Source of the DNA: Daphnia pulex
Taxonomy: Eukaryota; Arthropoda; Branchiopoda; Diplostraca; Daphniidae
DNA length: 64,000 nucleotides
NCBI RefSeq assembly: GCF_021134715.1
Contig: NC_060022.1
Coordinates: forward strand, 3,725,001-3,789,000
Direction of reading: 5' to 3'
Shown: positions 48,127 through 59,111 of the stretch, piece by piece
Layout: each line of letters starts with the position of its first letter
How positions within the stretch are numbered: the stretch's first letter is position 1
Notes under the pieces: generated by a model
Told to the model about the DNA's origin: nothing
The model's database searches: none
What the model saw: the letters and a program-made list of their open reading frames with translations, nothing else
Made by a program: the position numbers and the translations under genes

Positions 48127-49309
48127 ATGTGGAGAAGAAAAATACCGATTCGGCTAGGACTTAGCATTTTTGGTGTGGAAATATTGTCAAATAATGACAT
48201 TATTGATCCCACATCCCTATCTGCGCAAAAGCTAGCGGAAGAAGCACGAAGAACAGCTGAAAATGAGACCGGTTGGGATCGGCTGAAGGCCATATTTAAA
48301 ACCGAGTATTTCCATTTAATATGTTTTCGTCGTTTTCACTAATTACTTAATCTTTTTCATTGGATAGTGAATTCAATTCCGTTAGTCCTGAACTTGACAG
48401 TACTTTTGCTGCAGCAGCTGGAGGTTTATTAGCAGGAATGATTATTGGTGGAATTCCTGCATCAAAGTTAGCACATGAGGATTTCATAACAAGAAATAAA
48501 GCATCCACATTTGAGAATCATATAGAAGCCAAGGTAAGTGGGCCTTCAAGGTTAAATAAATCAAAGTACTAAAATAATAAAAATCCCATCCATTGCAGAG
48601 CAAGCTGCAGTTCAATGTTACTAGAGCAATGGCTGTAGGAGGCTGGAGAGTAGGATGGAGGCTTGCTCTTTTTACAGGAGGTTTCACGTTAGTACTTTAT
48701 ACATTTTTTTTTACAATCAGGAGTTGAAGTTACATTTATCCAATCAATAGGTTTTTTACCACAGCTGTTTCAACATACCGGAATAAGTCGAGCATATTTG
48801 AATTTTCAGCCGGCGGGCTATTGGCAGGTAGGACCTAATTAGATTGCGATATTGTTTAGTTATATCTTAATCTAATAAAAGATATTTACAGGTTCCATGT
48901 ACAAATTCACAATGGGTCCAAAAGCGATGGTGGCAGGTGGTCTTGCAGGAGGAGTTTTGGGCACTGTAGCTGGTGCCGTTACAGTTGGATTACTGAAGTT
49001 GACTGGCACAACAACTGAAGAATTGCGTTATTGGAGAAAAGGGTGGAAAGAGTCCCAAAATAGGTACTAAACTGTTAATCATTAAACATTCTCAAGATTA
49101 TTTTTAAAGGGGAAAAACATGATTTTTACAGAGAAGTTACAGTCGGAAATCCTAAACGAAAGGAAACCTTGGGAACAATGGGAATTATGCACGATTTGAG
49201 TGTGGCGATGAAAGCACACTTGAATGAATCCAACGAAAGCGACGAAGAAAACGAGAAGACTCCAAATACAGTGAGCGAACAGAAAGCATTGCAATCGGAA
49301 ACCAGCTGA
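48127..49309 (+). CDS. TIMMDC1: TIMMDC1 homolog, mitochondrial complex I assembly factor
   Basis: TIMMDC1 is a multi-pass inner-membrane protein of the Tim17/22/23 fold that helps build the membrane arm of respiratory complex I. Six exons, 48127-48305, 48368-48533, 48599-48687, 48751-48827, 48892-49063 and 49132-49309, give 286 residues (human 285). The family's ETGWDRLKAIF block precedes four glycine-rich membrane segments: AAAAGGLLAGMIIGGIP, then GWRVGWRLALFTGGF, FEFSAGGLLAGSMYKF and MVAGGLAGGVLGTVAGAV. A charged C-terminal tail follows. The order and lengths fit the family throughout. The gene is convergent with twinfilin. Confidence 0.9.
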
Positions 49310-49341
49310 ATGGTAATTCTAAAAGTGGATCTTTATATATA

Positions 49342-49347
49342 AATAAA
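49342..49347 (+). terminator. polyadenylation signal AATAAA of TIMMDC1
   Basis: Lies 33 bp after the stop codon. Confidence 0.6.
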
Positions 49348-49411
49348 TTAGTCGTTGATAAATGCCGTTATTTTTCACTTATAATCGATTTGAATTAAAA
49401 TTTCGTATGGT

Positions 49412-49425
49412 TTTATTCATTTATT
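49412..49425 (-). terminator. two polyadenylation signals of twinfilin
   Basis: Two AATAAA hexamers on the minus strand (49412-49417 and 49420-49425) lie about 180 bp downstream of the twinfilin stop codon, facing the TIMMDC1 3' end. Confidence 0.6.
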
Positions 49426-49604
49426 TTTTTCACACATCAAATTTCACAAACAGCTTGTATGATCTTAAATACCACTGGATAGGAAACGAATCTATAAACT
49501 AGGCACTTGCGTATAACCGATGCCCATTGCTTTCACACTTTATCTTCAAAAGAAAATTTTAAAATATTGGGTATTTTGTTTTATAATCATACCAATCAGA
49601 TACG

Positions 49605-51221
49605 TTATTCTTGCGGCTTTTGGCTCGTCAGGCGACGCGCACCTCTACCAGGAGGACCTTTGGGTTTCTCAAATTTTGGTTGATGAAGATTTTTCTTCGG
49701 ATGCAACTCATCCATCACGAATTCTTCAGTTAACTCATCTCCTTTTTCAACTTCGATCTGGAGTTTTATAGATTATTCAAACTCAGTCAATAAAGTAAAG
49801 CAATGAATGAAAAAGTGCACTGATTTACTTTTTTGTCGATTGTGATGAGAAGTTTGTTTTCAATCAAATCTGTGATAGGTCCTTTACAACTAGAGTAGAG
49901 CATCCGCTCACGAATCGAGCATGCGTAGCCAGGCATAGAATAGATAAAAACTGGTGAAAATAAAGTAAAGATATGGCATTTCAATTGAAAATTAATATCT
50001 TTGTAAAACAATATTCTAACCTATGCTCTCAAGGAAATCGCCTTCGTGTGAGTGCGGAAAACGGAAGAGGTGATACCGGCCATGATCATCTGGTACTCGA
50101 CTGCCCAAGGTGTGGACGTTAATCTGGTCCGTGCTTTCAAGATTGACAACTTCTTTCGCCATATCTTAAAAAAATAAAATTAAGTAAATATTGCACAACA
50201 CACTTATGCGCGATGTTTACTGACCAATGCTCAGCTGGATGTAAGAATGGTTTTTGTGCTTAAAATCAATCATTGCTTTTAGTCCAGCCTCTGAGATAGG
50301 GAAGGCTACGCCACTGAGTGTCTGATGCTTTGAGTCGTAACCAATGTGCGCGTTGGTTTCAGTCCGCTTAACCAAAGCCAACTCTTCCTCAGCCTGAGTC
50401 AAAGGAGCAGGAGCCGCCGCATTTTTCTTTTGCTTGAGATAGCCCTTAAGTGTCAAATCCTCCTATGAAGAAAACACGTTTTTTTTTTTTTACATTATTT
50501 TTGAATACTAAATATTCACGTAATGTGTTTATGAATTATATTCTGACTGGAAGTGTTCCTAGGATGTCTTCTTTAATTTGCCCACTACCAAATTGGCTTT
50601 TAAGGGTTGCTTTCGTTGAGGCATAGATCATCTTTTCTCTGACAGGGGCATCTTCAGGTATCCAAGTAATGAAAAGCCATTCATATCCTAAGGAATTTTG
50701 AGAATCTAACCTGAATTGATTAAAAAAGCTTAGTTACAAATTATTTTCAAAGAACCTTCTAAACTTACCTAAACAGGAGGTAGGCAGGTTGGTTCTCATC
50801 CAATAGGAGAGGTATCAAATTGTCAAAATCCTCTTCCCAGTTTGACTGCTTTCTTGCAAATTCATTTAGACAAAGTTCCTCTATAGAAAATAATAAAAAC
50901 AAGTGTTTACTTTGGAACAAAGATAAGATATCTCCTCATATCCACAAGTGCATAGGTACAACTTACAACCATGGTTACAACATTCCAACCATGTTGTTCC
51001 AATACTGACTGTTCTTTTACTATGATTTTGGAATTCTCTAGTATTAATTACCTTTGATGATGGAAACTCTGAAAACTCGAATCTGTCCGTCCCTGCATTT
51101 TCCGAAAAATGAGATAAGCTCGACGTTTCCTGAATATGTAGAACAGTTGTAATTTGAAAATCACTCGACCAGAACATTTTGATGACACAAGTGTACCTTT
51201 GATTCCAGTTTGATGCGACAT
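49605..51221 (-). CDS. twf: twinfilin, actin monomer-binding protein
   Basis: Twinfilin sequesters ADP-actin monomers and promotes barbed-end turnover together with capping protein. Eight exons: 51221-51197, 51129-51052, 50880-50769, 50710-50548, 50462-50225, 50164-50021, 49950-49829, 49757-49605, giving 344 residues (human 350). It has two ADF-homology domains. The first begins MSHQTGIK and includes [14 protein letters not shown] and [12 protein letters not shown]. The second includes [26 protein letters not shown] and [23 protein letters not shown]. The C-terminal basic tail ([15 protein letters not shown]) matches the capping-protein binding tail. All splice phases agree. Confidence 0.95.
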
Positions 51222-52013
51222 TCTCACAAGTTAAACAATTTTTATATTAAATTATGTACAGAATACTATTAGAAGATATAATACAGTATACAGGAATAAT
51301 GCAACTGAATTGGGTAATTTTGGGGCACAAACTATTTTTCTTTCTGTGCAATGAGCTCTGACAGTTGCATGCAGAGAAATACGAATACATACCGCTAGAT
51401 GCCCCACTTTACAAAAAAGAGGCGGGGCAAAAAAGGCTAGCGATCTAGAATTCAAAGTCGGTTCCACATATCAGTTGACAGGTTTTCAATGTTGTAACTG
51501 TAAATATACGTGATAAGAAAACTGTATCACGTAAGCGAAGGAAATGCCGTCAAGCGGATGAAATGCGTAGCTCACGCGTCCGTTCGAGAACAAAAAACAA
51601 TCCTTTATCATCACGACGTCAAGTCATTTGCGGCTGATTGGTATAATAATAGGACACATATCCCTCCACTGTATTTCGTAATCTTAAGGCACAACACAAA
51701 GTTATTTTTTTCTATACAAATTTCGCCCGTACTCTATGGCCGACCCGTTATCATCAGAATGCCTCGTTAAGAAGACTAAAGTTTACAACATGTTGAGAGG
51801 ACACAATGTTGAAGCACGTTTGATTCTTCTTTGTCTTTTCCCTCTTCTTGTTTTGTACCGAGCTGCTCTGAGGTTTTTAAGATGAATAATAAGAAGAACA
51901 ATTTGGAAAAAGACATAGGAATGGAAATCCGAGTCAAATGTCAATCGAAAACAAAAAGAGAGTGAGAAAACAGATCCAAATCGAGTGGCTGAGTGGCACA
52001 AGAGAGAAGGGAA
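51222..52013. other. intergenic between twinfilin start and RIC1 stop
   Basis: Holds the twinfilin promoter and RIC1 3' UTR. Open frames at 51252-51467 (-) and 51510-51770 (+) have no family or splice support. Confidence 0.5.
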
Positions 52014-55000
52014 TTATGAAATTATACAGCCGGATCCCTGTTGGGTTATTGGTAGTTCGTCTGGTTGTTGAATGACTGGCTCTTTCTTCGTTGATTGCTC
52101 CAATTGCTGCGTTAATTGCAATGCAGCACCTTCAGATGGTAGATTCAGTTTATCCACTTTGCCATTGGCCTTAAAAACGGGAATGTCCATATCCTCTTCG
52201 GTGACACGATCCAACAATGGTGTCAATAAAGTGACAGAAGTATGGCGCGATTTCGTGTCGCTGCCCTGGCTTGCAGATTCAGAGGTGCTATTCGCTTCCA
52301 ACGGTGAACTCAAAGGGCCGTTGGTGTGAGGCAAAATAAGTTTAGTCAAAATACCCACCTGACCGTAAATGACGTTCATAAACGGTCGATAGCCTTGGCA
52401 ATCAGTCTCTGCCCAGTGTGACAAAGCCAACAAGGCATCTCTTAATCGAGTGACGATTTCAATCGTGGCCGCTTGGTTGGGTGGCTGGCAACTGGTTAAT
52501 GCACTCCTTGCCATACTAACTAACCTCAAGACCGCCATGGCGTCTCGAAGAACCAATGCCAAAACTAATGCCCAATCTAAACAGTCAGCTTCGGTGAAAA
52601 GCTGTAGCAAATATCTCAGTTGCAACTCTGCTTGGGCATTCGCTTTAAGAGGAGGATCGCAAAGAGCGGACGCTGCCGATGCTGCTTCTGTGGTTATCGA
52701 GTGAACGCCCCACGAGGATTCTTGAAGACTGTCCAAGTCGTTTAGTCTGTCTTCACCAGCCAAACTAATTTGATCCCCCTCACTTTGGATGCTCCATTCT
52801 TCCTCTATTGAAAAAACAATAAATAAATACAAATCAGAATATTAAGTAAATAAAATGCAATAGTCCTTACGAGATGGGACGTGGGGTTTCAATTGGGCTT
52901 CGACGGTCTGGAGCAATAGTCCTCCGTTAACAGGAGGATGCGAGACTTCGCCGTTATGTCGAAGCTGGAAGGGTGGATCAGATGAAACTGGAGTTGTCAT
53001 TGCCGGAGCGGCACTGACATCAACTTCCAATGCTTGCAACTTCTCTTCGAGTGATATGCTACGATTAGAGAATTTTCGAACGGGCAGAGTACTAACTACT
53101 GGGAAAGGCCAGGTAAAATCAGCGTGCAGACGACGTATGGCGCTAACGAAATCATCGACACGAGCTGCTCTCATTCGTTCTCTACTCAGCCAGCTTACTA
53201 ATGGACATTCAAAATGAGCCGCCAAGTAGCCAAGATCTCTCAAACGTCCGGCCGATAGGAGTCGGCGGACGTGTCGTTGTAAAATCAAGTCCATAAAGAG
53301 CTCTTCTAAAGATGGATCGGGTGGATCGTGTTCTGCAGTTATGGTAATCGGATGGGAATTAACTGGAGCTGACTTCTTTCGTGGTGGAGGTTCTTTTCCT
53401 GTAGGTGGGGAGGAATAGTTTTTGCTCATTGGAATAGTTTCGCTCATTGATCGAGTGATTTCACGATGAATTCCTGTACTCGCATCAGACGACGGCGATT
53501 TCATGCTTCCGGCGGCCCGACTTCCGGGTCGGTGGACAGTTGATCCCAATAAAAAGTTAAAATCTTCCGGATTGGGACTCACTGGAGGTGTTTGTGAACC
53601 CAAACTTATTTTAGCTGGAAGGAGAGATCCAGCAGGACTAGGAGCCGATCCGGGTTTCCAGGACGAAGAAAAACTGGGAGTCGCTGAATCGGCATCGCTG
53701 GGATCGATGGCACGTAAAAAACGAACCAACTCTTTGGCCAAATCCCAGCTACAATTTTCAAGTGCGGCATCCAGTAGCACAGTAGCATATTGCCGACTGA
53801 TTGACACTGGTTCCATATTCTGTAAAATAATTAGGTAAGAAGCAGCCAGATCCAGTTGCTTTGAATCCAGACAACGCTGGAAAAGTTGGCGAGGATTTGC
53901 TCCGGCACCAAAAAGGTAAGGCCAGAGAGCTACTTCCGTCTTCCGCGCGCACTGCACCACAGTCTTCAGATAAACGGGGAATTCTTGGATAAATTCAAGC
54001 ACGCTCGGTAATAGTGCGTCGGGTATAGGTTCTTTGCTGGTTGCCTCTTCTTCTAGTACCTCATGCAGCAACAGTTCCAATGAATGGGAGAAGTAAGGTA
54101 GAGCGGTGCAACCACGGGCAATTTCCCAAGCGTGGAACCCCAAATTGCGTCGGATCTATCAAAGCGAATGTGAAAGTAAAAACACGATATCACAACTTGG
54201 GTCAGAAGAGTTCATATTTACCAATTGCCGAAAGATGTGATGTAGATAAACTTGGCTATTACGTTCAAGTACACATAATGGAATGAGCCACGGATTTTCC
54301 GAAGTTGCGCTGGAAGGATAAAGTAATGTGTCCGTCTCGACGCCGATAAGAATGGCCTCTTCAAAAAGGACAGATAGTGGATAAATGTGTAGCTGGAACG
54401 GTAACATGATCCGCTTCGACATAAAGGCGTGGTGCCCTTTGTCACCTTCACGCGGATAGAGCGGAAGCCAAACGCGCATCCCGTGGGCTCCACAACAGAG
54501 CCACAACGCCTGAGTCAAGTGAGGTTTACGTGGGCACAGTCTGTCGGGATTGGGGACCCAAAGAATCTCAACACTTGACGCCAAGACGGTCGGGGCGGAA
54601 TAGTAGGCAGATCCTTCTTCACTGTCGTCAGATCCTTCATTACGTTGAATAAGGAGAACACGTCCGCACACATTGAGTAAAATATTTTGCTGGCGAGATG
54701 GCCCGTGCGGTTGTTGCGGTTCGGTGGCATGGCTCAAACTAGTCAGGGTAGCGGCCACTAAGCACGCAGGATGCAGACCGAGCGTACTGACGTCAATCTC
54801 TTGTGTCCTGGACAATTGCAACTGTCCATTCCCCGATGTTTCTGTTTCAAAAAGGCTAATGTGACAGTCAGATGTGTAAACCAATAACGTGTCTCCCATT
54901 AGATTAAGCAACAGAATTTGTCCCGTAACTTGTTGAACAGTGCAGAAAGCGTTGTCTAGTCGAGCATTGTCACGAGGATAGAGTCGAATTTCGTCTCGAT

Positions 55001-56750
55001 CAGCACCTATATTGTAACAGCCCATGACCACATGCGGTTGGCCTTTGGTACTTAACCACAAGAGCCCTCCAGCAACGACGAAATCACGTTCTTGAGACTC
55101 GTTTCCAAACAGTTTCCACCGGCGTGTCGAAAATGAGTATAAAGCAAAACCAGTTCGACCAGCTACGGCAAGATTTTCACATTTGGCGTCTAATGTTGCA
55201 AATCGCAGAGGCCAATTACCGGCCATATAGGCTGAAGGTGCTTGCACAATCAACCATTGTTTGCTACTAAGTAGCGCACAAGAGTCGACACCGGTGGAGG
55301 AAGATGTTCGGCGTGGACTTGTGTCACTGATATTGATGTAAATTCGGTCTTGTCCATGTAAATAAAGTCGTTCTTTGGAGCTCATGCACGGATTTGCCGT
55401 AAGCGGTGATTTTACCAACTCCATCTGAGTTAATGCATCGCCAGTTAAAGAAATCATCCAGAGTTGATAGCCTTCGATGCCCCAGTCCATTGTGCGGACG
55501 GCAAAAGAATGATGCTGAGCTGCACCATAGTCCCAGTTGAGCGTGCAGAGTAACAATGCGCCAAAAGTTGACCACAAGGAAACAGCACCTTTTGCCCAAC
55601 AAAGAGCTAAACAGCAACCATCAGGACTCCATTTCAGCAGCTGGACAGGACCAGGTGAACCAGGGAAATCTTTACTGCTCAGCTGTAAAGTGTGAGAGAG
55701 TTGTAATCCGCCGGTCGTTTCATCAATAGTGTAAACATCAGTATGGGTATTACGACGACCAAAAGCCACTAATCGATATCTATAATTTTTTGGAAGATGA
55801 AAGATTATGTAAACTGAAAAGCATGTCATATTTGGTAATTAATAATCAATACCTATGATTGATGGCGGTACACGTCACGTCATCTAGTGGAGCCCAAATC
55901 CCCTGGACTTGGTTCGGATCAAACTTTAATGTAGTAGCAGTAAGAAAGGCTCCTCTTCCATCATTAAGAACTACAGCAAATCCACCCAGTAAAGGTGAAT
56001 AATCAATTTGCGTGATGAAAGTGTTGGGTTCTGTAATGGGAACCGCTCTAGCAGCAAGCTGATCAACGCAAAATGGTACGCGCCTCAAATCAAGGCAGTA
56101 ATCCCGATTGAGAGTTCCATTCCAATAATATCTTAGAACATGTCCATATTTAGTTGCCACCATCAGCTCATCACGAATGCAAACCAACCCTGTAGCACCA
56201 GTGTCAATTGGTATTGTTTGAGAAAGCTTGAGAGTGAAGGCTGGTACACTATCTTTAATGTAGAGTTCAGCACTCTCTCTTCTAAGTCCTGGAATTGTAG
56301 AGTCTCTCTGCTCATACAAATGTTGTTGGTCCGAGACAAAACTCAACTCATAAAATGACAAGTAGCCTTTCGATGTCTATCAAGTGAAAAATACATAATC
56401 AATAACAAAAATGTTTGTAAATTCTATTATGAAACATACAGTAACAGCGATGGCAGATGAATCTGGTTTCCACTCCACTTCCTGGTTTTCTCCATGTTCT
56501 TCCAATGATTTAGCATCTCGTTTTAAGCAAGCCACTGGTATGCAAGGCTATTTAAATAAGATGTTAGTCTAAACCAGCTTTGTGGATACCAAGCCAAAAA
56601 TGGAAATACCTTATTATACAGTATGGTGAGGGTGTCGGAAGACAAGACAGCTACCAGAATTTTATCCCTATTGCATACGACATGATGAATAACCGGGCTA
56701 CCCAGAACAGGCAACCGGATTACTCTTGGCCAATTGACCGGGTAGTACAT
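52014..56750 (-). CDS. RIC1: RIC1 homolog, Golgi Rab6 exchange-factor subunit
   Basis: RIC1 pairs with RGP1 to activate Rab6 on the Golgi and supports retrograde transport and collagen secretion. Six exons: 56750-56610, 56547-56440, 56376-55853, 55779-54222, 54155-52871 and 52804-52014, giving 1,468 residues (human 1,423). The N-terminus (MYYPVNWPRVIRLP) and a beta-propeller with motifs such as LLKWSPDGCCLALCWAKGAVSLW match the family. The RIC1 domain follows in exon 5 (LPYFSHSLELLLHEVLE, YLKTVVQCARKTEVALWPYLF). The C-terminus keeps DWALVLALVLRDAMAVLRLV and ETDCQGYRPFMNVIYGQ. Serine-rich linkers in the middle are poorly conserved, as is usual. All splice phases agree. Confidence 0.95.
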
Positions 56751-57148
56751 ACCTCACACTTTGGCAATAGACTTTTATACAAAGATCTAGTTAGATCAAC
56801 CAAATAGGCAAAAACAAAGAACTGGGTTTAGTCTACATAAACATATTGTTGACAGCTTACACGAAAACAGCAAGTGAAGAGGTCAAATTACTCGTAATTT
56901 TTTTTGTTGCTTCCCACACGCCATCTATCGTCGATTCCCACGAGCTAGAGATAAGTCGAGTGAGTCCATCCACCCTAGGGCCACCAGCAAACCGTACAAA
57001 TGTTGGCAACGATTTTTCGTGGGAAAAACTAAAAGCAGATGGTTTTAGAACTTCAAAGACTCTCTTACGAAATAATTATTGAAGGAAACAACCGCAGAAA
57101 AAATGTCCTTAACCAATTTTATTTCCAAACACGGCAGTATTTATAGAT
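56751..57148. other. RIC1 upstream region and DOHH 3' UTR
   Basis: A 78-codon plus-strand open frame (56846-57082) is antisense to both neighbours and has no recognisable domain. Confidence 0.5.
57118..57123 (-). terminator. polyadenylation signal AATAAA of DOHH
   Basis: Lies 26 bp downstream of the DOHH stop codon. Confidence 0.55.
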
Positions 57149-58197
57149 TTATGAGTCGAGGTTGGAAAGACCGTTTGCATACTGAAACTCTGGGCTATTT
57201 TCATACTCGCACATATCCAAAGCCACCTCACAGCTTTCTTTAACAACCCTTGCTGAATCGTCGGCATATTTCTGGAGAATTTCACGGCACTCGTCTTGGG
57301 CGATAGACCCGAGAGCCTCGGCGCATTCATGTCTGACCATTTCATTTTCATCGGCGAGTTCGAGCCGCTCGATCAATTCCTGAATGCAAGCAGGGCTTTG
57401 TACCTGTCCAAGGACGTAGGCGATTTCATGTCTGAATAAGGCGCTACTGCATTTCAAACCTGCATTAGCGAAATCGTAATATTAAATTTGTTTAACAGAT
57501 TTCTCGGTGTGTAATACCTTCAGCCAGGGCTTTAACGCTTTCAACGTCCCCTTTGTTCCTGAGGGCAAACATGGCTCGGTACCGTTCAAACAAAGGTAAA
57601 GTTTCATCCAATAAGATGGTCTTTAACTCTCCCGTCTCTTTTACGGACGTCGATGGCGTTGGGTCAACGCTGCAATAGGGATTCTGCTGATAGGCGCTAT
57701 CGATCTCGGATTTTTTCTTCTCATCAAGCAGCCAGTTGATGCGTTGGACGGCCAGCTGGCAGGTCTCGGCTACTTCCGTTATCTTGTCTTCACAATGTTC
57801 TTGCAAAACGGGCAGAGATTCTGCGCTACCGATGGCACCGAGAGCTTCGCCTGAATTGAAAATGTTTGTTGTTAAGGTTTTATAGGAAAGAAAAAGTGAC
57901 GTTTGCATTATTACCGGCTTCGTGACGAACCATGGGTTCTTGCTGAACATCTTTCAGTACAGAAGTGAGAACGGGGATAGCCGTAGGATCTTGCATCTGT
58001 CCTAAGCAGTAGGCGAGTTCGTGTTTCAGTAATGCCGAGGAGTCGGTGAAGCAGGATGAGATGCCTTCAACAGCCTTAGGTCCGCCAAGATTGCGGAGGG
58101 TAAACAAAGCACGAAAACGTTCCTTGAGTGGCCGATTGGTGTCATTCAACACTTTGGACACGGCTTCAAGTTGATTGTCACTTGCTAGTGCAGGCAT
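57149..58197 (-). CDS. DOHH: deoxyhypusine hydroxylase
   Basis: DOHH is the di-iron monooxygenase that completes hypusine synthesis on translation factor eIF5A. Three exons, 58197-57915, 57850-57518 and 57459-57149, give 308 residues (human 302). It is built of HEAT-like repeats in two symmetrical halves. All four His-Glu metal-ligand pairs are present: [10 protein letters not shown] (59/60), RHEAGEALGAI (92/93), [10 protein letters not shown] (216/217) and [12 protein letters not shown] (249/250). Each half begins with a FRALFTLRN or YRAMFALRN motif. An active enzyme is expected. The start codon was chosen by length and similarity to the family. Confidence 0.96.
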
Positions 58198-59111
58198 CTT
58201 TCTGTTTAAATTTAAACATTGCGTAAATAATTCTATTACATGCTGTTACATAATGTTCACAAAAAATAAACATTCTGATTTGACATCTTTATCTGTAATT
58301 GAATTTCTGTTTAGCAATATTGATAGTATTTCACTCATCTTTCTATTTTATTAAAAGCACCAAATGTCATTCAAAGTTGCCTCTGGGTTCGTTTATTCAC
58401 ATTTCGCTAACTAAGACAATTTTTGGTCAAAAATCTGATAGAGGTCTCCACGTTCCAATGCAAGTTTTGTAAAAGAAGAAATTTATTGGGTAAATAGCAG
58501 TTCTGAATGTTTAAAAATACTTAAATGCACTACAATTAGTCTTAACTATTTGTTGGTTTACATTCTGTAGGTAGGCCTACAAACAGTCAACACAGTTTCA
58601 TGAACATGTTGCCAATTTTACTACTTTTATCTGGATTAAATTGAATTCTAGCCCTTTTTCATTTTGGAACATTTTCTATATTGATAAGCCTATATTTTAC
58701 ACGAGAATATTCTTATTGAAGAAAATCGGTACCTCGTGAGTCGTGACGCGTGTCTCTAGACTCTAGCTCTAGTAGAAGAATTTCAAGTGTTTGATTTTGA
58801 TTTTTGACGTTTCATCGTTTTATCGTCTGCTTCCCAAAGCAGCGTTGCTATTTTTTTTTAAGACACTTATGTCGCACGAAATCCCGTTTAATTATTTTTA
58901 CATGTTAATTCTTAACGAGAGAGATTCAGCTGGTATCTCATTGCAATTTTAAATTCTCAATTAAGTGCATTTATTGACGTAGAATAAAAAGAAGAAATAA
59001 TGTTTTTCCACGTTATATTATTATTATTTTCAATCATGAAAAAACGCACCAAACCATCCATTTAAAATAATTAAGGCTACGACATATTACAAAAACAAAA
59101 TAAATAGAACT
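58198..59111. other. DOHH upstream region and 3' flank of the protease homolog
   Basis: No coding exon seen in about 900 bp. A minus-strand AATAAA at 58970-58975 lies about 140 bp after the stop codon of the protease homolog and may be its polyadenylation signal. Confidence 0.45.

Noticed and set aside
56846..57082. 78-codon plus-strand open frame between DOHH and RIC1
   Set aside because: Antisense to both neighbours, no domain and no splice or promoter evidence.
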